Assembly: GCA_004794785.1 (NCBI GenBank)
Contig: SJOL01006478.1
Coordinates: 990,075-1,054,074, forward strand
Source: Opisthorchis felineus
Lineage: Eukaryota; Platyhelminthes; Trematoda; Opisthorchiida; Opisthorchiidae
Reading direction: 5' to 3'
DNA: 64,000 bases
Made by a program: the position numbers and the translations under genes. This document shows, in pieces, positions 58,474 through 64,000 of the stretch; positions within the stretch are counted from its first letter, which is position 1, and each line of letters starts with the position of its first letter. A model generated the notes under the pieces. The model was not told the origin of the DNA. It made no database searches and saw only the letters and a list, made by a program, of their open reading frames with translations.

Positions 58474-61400
58474 TAAGCATATATGCTACTTTTGAGTGGT
58501 TCCGTACTGCTTGAAAAAATTTGTTTCAGTTGGCCCAAAACACAGCATAAGAGATTTGCAAAGTGTTGTTGGTTGAGAATCCCAGTGGTGTCCAAACGGA
58601 ACGTTCAAAACTATTCGTTTCGTGTTCAATGTTAAAGTGTGTATGCATCTTGACGGAAGTCTGATGATGTTAGCACACTTTGGCCGCGCTCTTGATTTAA
58701 TGCAAAAATCCCCTTTAGTTCCCGGCGAAGGTTGACATTTAGGTCCGTTCCAATTGTGTGCGAGAAAATCGCATGATCAGAAGTGAGGGGGAAACTTATC
58801 TGAGGATTGTACAACCTCAACCATTACAAACACCCTGTCATTTCCAGGCTTTCAGGTGGAGAGGCAAAAGTACATATACTCCGGACTTCCAGTATTTTTC
58901 TGTGTTTTCTTCGGCACTATCGCTTTTCATAGAAACTAAAAATTGGACACATTAGTCATTTGTAGAGAACAACATTGAGGAAGGCCCTCTCCCTACTTAA
59001 TTATATGCGCATAAACCTTGTCTGTCGCGACCATGTGGTTTTCTATGCCATATTCAGGGATCCTTAGATGAGCCCTGGAACCAATTTTTGAATCATTTTG
59101 ATAAACTGCATTTAGACTTATAGCCATAACGATAGGCTCTAGCATGTATGCAATAACATACAGCGTTCAGTGGTGTTGCCGAAAATGTCGTTGCCGTTCA
59201 CCATGAAACAAGTTCGTCCATGTGGCGAAGACAAGTGACCTTTTCTACCAATAACACTTAAGCGTAAGCACCGGATCCCCAGGGTGTGCTGCAGGTTTCG
59301 TTTGCAATCTAGCACATATATGCATAACACAAATTTGAATGCATTAAACAACATAGCTGTTCAACTATCTAACGAATTGCCCACCGTTTACAAGTGTAAG
59401 TACTCTAGAGTCATTCGCTAGCCCACTGACACGTATGGCGATGCATACATGGACAAAACAAACACGCATCCAACCTTGTGTATTTTAGTGCATGAAGGAC
59501 CACAGGTAGAGGCAGATCATCGGGACACTCCGGGTTGAGTGGACACGAGCAATGATATCAATAGCAGTATATTGCTTCGTTGTAGGTCTTTGACCCGGTT
59601 GCACAGCTCATTTTACGTTATTAATATGAAATACAAATGATAACATACATTCCGCCATTGCGGCAATGCTAAATGACTGCGCAAATGATCAACGAAGCGA
59701 ACTACTCGTCCGCTTCATTATTTTGAGCTAGTGCGTCAGGGGAAGACCAGGAAATAGTAGCAATAAGTTTTGCTTTCTCTGAACAGGGGCATGCGTATTT
59801 TCTATACAATTTGCACCATTAATAACTTGAAACAGACCATGTGACTGCTTGAAATGTTATAACGACAAGACCAGGGTAACAGTACTTGAACCACGGCATT
59901 ATTCCATAACCCACGTAGAAACTCACCATACACTTCGTAAGAATCCAACGTAAAACCTAAAAGTATATACACAAAGAAACTACACAAGAGGGGAATACAT
60001 ACAAGGAAAAGCAAATAGTCCAGTCGCCTCCGTGACTGGACTCAAACTTATTTCAAATTTCACGAACGTATTGGAGACTGATGGTTGATTAAGTCGCAAA
60101 GTCCAATTAATCGGTTGAACTTTGCTTTGTCATTCAACTAAACCTGGTTAGTTTGGTTGCAGCTAGCCAAAATGGATCAAGATGGAAATTTTCAAAGAAC
60201 TTAAATTGCAAACTAAGCTGTGTGCGCTAACTAAGCCATCAATTTATCTTGTGTACATCACTCTTGATATCCAGTGAACACCACCTAATGCGAAGGGGTG
60301 AGATAAACGCATGCACTCCTAAGGCCAGCTAATGATTGAGAACAAGGACTTAGATTTACCAGTCGTTGTTTGCCTTCGCCGTAGCGTTCTGTGACTAAGC
60401 TAACTGAGTGTAGTTTTTTTACAACTAGCATGTCCATGCAGTCGCACATGCAAGTCCAGGCAGTCAAGTGAAACTTCGGTACATGGAATTAGGATTTTTT
60501 CGGAAAAAGCTAATGATCTGATCGTCTACATTCCCGCAGTTATTACATTGAACCATCAACTTTCTGAAGCAATGATACGTTTAAATGCTGGCATGCAGCG
60601 CAAAGCGTCGACTGAGGCCAGATCATGAATGCTTTATTTGAGGGAAAGGCAGACACAGGGGCACTGAATTCACTATAAATGAAATATAAAGCACGGGCGC
60701 TGTGTGACATGATTTCAAATGAGTATATGATAGACAAACACGCTGTGTGCGAAATCCTATCAGTCAAATTTGGAGGCAACTCGGACGGCCCTCTCCAGTG
60801 GCTAGCTGGTCGAAGGTAACCTGGAAATGTGACAAATCATCTGGGTCACGCACGCATAATAAATAATTCCACTGATTGTCCGAGTGGGGGAAGCAAACTG
60901 AACACGCGCAGCGTGAACTCAGGATGGAGTTACTGTCAATATGTGCCTTTGGTTGTTGTTTACAAGCCCCATTAGCACTATGTATACGCGCTATCAGTCT
61001 GCGATTTGCGCAGCTGCACCGGACGTGAATAGTTTTGGTTAAAACACAACAGTGTTTGTAGATATAGGTGGATCTTTCTGTATGACTGGTTTGGGCAAAA
61101 GAACGCTGAAATTTTCTGACCAGAAGATAGGTCAGTTGCTGACTATTTACTTCAAGGTATTTTGAAATGCACCCGCCAGAACCCCAAAAAAGTTGAGTAG
61201 GATAGGAAAGCATTCGACGTTTGCACTACGTGTCTCAACATAAATCTCGGCATTCCGTTTAACCGGGCTGAGTCATCCAGCGAAATCCACCTTCACGGTC
61301 ATAAAATGGTGCGCTGAAACCATAGTTGTTCTCATCTGGCGCAGCTTTATGAGTGGCATAAATCGATGTTATTCGGTTGAGAATCTGTCTACAAGAAAGC

Positions 61401-64000
61401 CACACGCACACCGCACGGCCTGCTATGTATGTTCTACTAATCGAACGATGACTGGGATTGTTTAACTTGCCAGCGCGTGACCCAGCTAAATCGCAACTTT
61501 CTCCAGTGAATTTCCATTAGTCAACTCCTCATGAGGCAATTCGTCGTGCCCAATGAATGGAGCAATAAAAGTCTGCTGTAATATTATGTAATTCTTTCGA
61601 TTACACATGAAAGTCAGACGCATTTGAGCGACACGATTGGCCAAAATATGATTCGATCGCTTAACACTCATTTGTACATTAAGATAAGTAAAACGTTAGG
61701 CAAGAAGACAAGGTGTACTGTGGAATGACCGTTCTTCCCATGCATCAAACTGAAGGCAATAATTGCTTTCATCGAGTGGCGCAGCACAGAGTACTGTATG
61801 TTCTTTCCAACACGCGATTGCATTTGCTAGTGTACGGCTATCGGGGAGCATAGTCATATTTCTCATACACACGCTACAGGTGCACTGTGTTGTGTAACAA
61901 TGATATTAGATGAAGAGTAGTACACTGGCTGTATAAATCTTGAGAAGCGTAACTAAATATTATCCATCCTTATGCACGTTTGCACTTCTTGACGAATACC
62001 GATGCGTTCATGAATGTTTATCAGAAGTAACCCGTTAGTAAGACAAAAGATTTGCATCTGGGTTATTCTTCTCTAGAAACATGAACTTCAGGCTCTTACT
62101 TCCACCCCACTACGATTGCTTCATATGTGGCGTATTTAGATAGAAGGACCCAATCCTTTAACTCACAGTAGGCTCCTTCGCATTCCGGGTTGACCAAAGG
62201 CACTCCACACATGTTACGCGTAAATTTTTCGAACGTATCTGGGAAGCGGGAATAAGTTGTTCACCGTTGTATGATTCGGCCCAATACACAACGTTCATTC
62301 AACGATGGTACATTATTTGAATGTTCAAAGAGCAAAAGTGATATTGAGCAAGTTTAGTTCGAAGTACAACAGTCTAGCGAGGAGGATGGGGAAATAGCAT
62401 GTGACTACAGATTATTACATAGCTACGAATTAGAATGAACCGTATACATCTGCATACCATTGGAATGGATCTGAGATTGTACTTCTTATGAGGGCTTCGA
62501 ATGTCAAATTAAATGAACTTATGACGCACCTTATGAACTGGCACATTTACAAGGTAAGAGAAATGGCACGCGATACCTCCAGTGGGTCTGCAACTTTTAG
62601 GTAGGAGTTTTGGTAATCCAACAAACACGTGAAAACGTTTTCTCTGTGTGGGAGACAAACTAGGAGGGCAGTATTGTCAGAAGGTAAAAATATGAAAAAA
62701 TAATAAGTTATGGTGTCCACGTTTGACGTACCAAAACCTCTGATTTTATACTGGACGTCTGCTATGTAAGGTTTTGCCAATGTGATATCTAGACAGCATT
62801 TGTGTGGCTGCCCGTTGGGAACGAGTACATGGTGAAGCATGGGGTGCTAGGGCATTATTTGTTCTATTTGTCACAGTGCTGCAGGGACCATCGACATAGT
62901 TTGGCATGTACAATTTAATGCAGTATTGGACAGACTAACTCTAAAACTCTCATTCAAAGAACCAGTGGTCAGACAAAAAAGACGGCATAACCATCATATT
63001 TGCAGCCCATATTAAAAATAAAGATCGAAAGGGGGAAAGAAGCGCTCAACAAAAGATGCTCCATTTAATTAGGATGTATTTAGCGCGATAGCCATTGCAA
63101 GGTTAGATTGCGCGTGGCCATGGAATTAATCACCGAAATCAGCGGAAGTCAGAGACGATTTCCCCAACAGTTTTTACCAAGACCTACAAACGCATTAAAA
63201 TCACCCCTTGTACTGGTAATTCCTTTCTGTCGATGGTTGACGTAACTGAAATGCTGAGCGTGACCGCTTCTGTGAAACTTGCAAATAGTCCTGCATGCTC
63301 GCACATCTGATTAGCTTCCCAAGCGCAGTTCTATTCAAAACTATTTGCGACAGCCGATGCACGTCGATTTGTCAGTTGATCCGTTGCTTAGAATTCGTTT
63401 TATGCAGATTAGGGTCTAACTCCAGGACATTTCTCAAGAAGGCGAGCGCAATTTGGACATTTCGGTTAGCATATTTGGAAGCACTCATCCAGCATGATAG
63501 GAGGCAGGAAGTCGGAGCTGTTTGCCGTTTAGTGTTTCCCCCTTTATAACAATCGTATACCATATCACGAGTAAGGTAAGCGGAATGGACTAGCAAATTA
63601 CAGGAGCCAGGAAAAAAGATCTCCTCAATCAAACAGTCAAATAACGATTAAAATTATCCATAAAAGGGTTACAGGCCAGTTATTACGTCGCCGCTTTAAT
63701 CTATCACGAACCTATTGGGAAACTGGCTTTACAATTATCATTCTGTAATTGATGCACCTAAAACGGTGGATGTTCTGTTTATGAAGAAATATGGTTGTTG
63801 TATCCGTCCTCATTCATGAGTTGTGCATTCTCTCTTCTGCTCTTCAAATGTATTCAAAATAAGGCAGGAAATATCTGTCGGTTTGAAATCTAACGGCGTT
63901 ATATGTCAAAACTAAAACTGTGTCCATCTCAGATGGACGGGTCAGAGCAGAAAACAGAAAAGCAGGTGGGAACAGTCATGTTTCGTAAGCGGGCAAATTT
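58474..64000. other. No gene recognised
   Basis: The longest frame is minus-strand 60764-61213 (149 codons), without a recognisable domain and with no clear start context. Minus-strand frames at 62547-62840 and 63372-63632 have exon-like pieces but no partner exons in phase. I find no RNA gene or mobile-element motif here. Confidence 0.4.

Noticed and set aside
63295..63632. Antiparallel open frames near the right end
   Set aside because: Both translations look mildly protein-like, but there is no family, no partner exon and no way to choose a strand.
1..64000. Prokaryotic-type features (operons, Shine-Dalgarno sites, CRISPR, insertion sequences) and tRNA/rRNA genes
   Set aside because: No such structure was seen. 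The window has the short-exon, intron-rich, retroelement-bearing character of a metazoan genome.

Overview
The window looks like flatworm DNA, most likely a digenean trematode. The base composition is moderate, there is no long open reading frame, and coding signal is confined to short exons bounded by GT..AG sites. The recognisable mobile elements are decayed RTE-type LINEs (SR2-like) and Penelope-like elements (PLEs) of the kind common in digeneans. The species cannot be named from the sequence alone.

Region 1, about 1-27.6 kb, is an old, strongly diverged array of direct repeats with units of roughly 6-8.5 kb. Read on the minus strand, the array is studded with very short exon-like blocks of 12, 15, 18 or 24 nt. 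Each block has an AG just upstream and a GTRAG-type donor just downstream, and the blocks recur in corresponding places in different units. I count 21 usable blocks plus at least four decayed copies. All usable blocks are multiples of three. The reading phase with two leading and one trailing base is free of stops in every block and at every junction, whereas each of the other two phases hits a stop. In that phase the blocks encode short Thr/Ser/Pro/Lys-rich peptides, with about 44% Ser+Thr over 87 whole codons. This is the architecture of a platyhelminth micro-exon gene (MEG) and is the main find of the window. No signal-peptide exon and no 3' terminal exon were found. Three RTE LINE copies, all on the minus strand, sit in the same slot of three units, so the LINE probably inserted before the units were duplicated.

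Region 2, about 29.7-46.6 kb, holds nine phase-compatible minus-strand exons of one ordinary spliced gene. They give roughly 450 residues of C-terminal sequence ending in a stop at 29726. I do not recognise the family, and the 5' part is missing or lies above 46.6 kb. Its introns contain a Penelope-type reverse transcriptase remnant (34.57-34.92 kb), an RTE reverse transcriptase remnant (38.36-38.62 kb), possibly an LTR-retrotransposon fragment (36.9 kb) and a hammerhead-ribozyme-like motif (32.2 kb).

Region 3, about 46.6-64 kb, is mostly gene-poor. It contains a GIY-YIG endonuclease remnant of a Penelope-like element (50.15-50.78 kb), a second hammerhead-like motif (54.4 kb), inverted-arm (foldback) repeats at 56.3 and 57.4 kb that match one at 19.4 kb, and a possible second Penelope fragment at 58.1-58.5 kb. 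No tRNA, rRNA, CRISPR or prokaryotic-type feature was seen. All exon calls rest on splice signals, phase and repetition read by eye; there is no transcript evidence.
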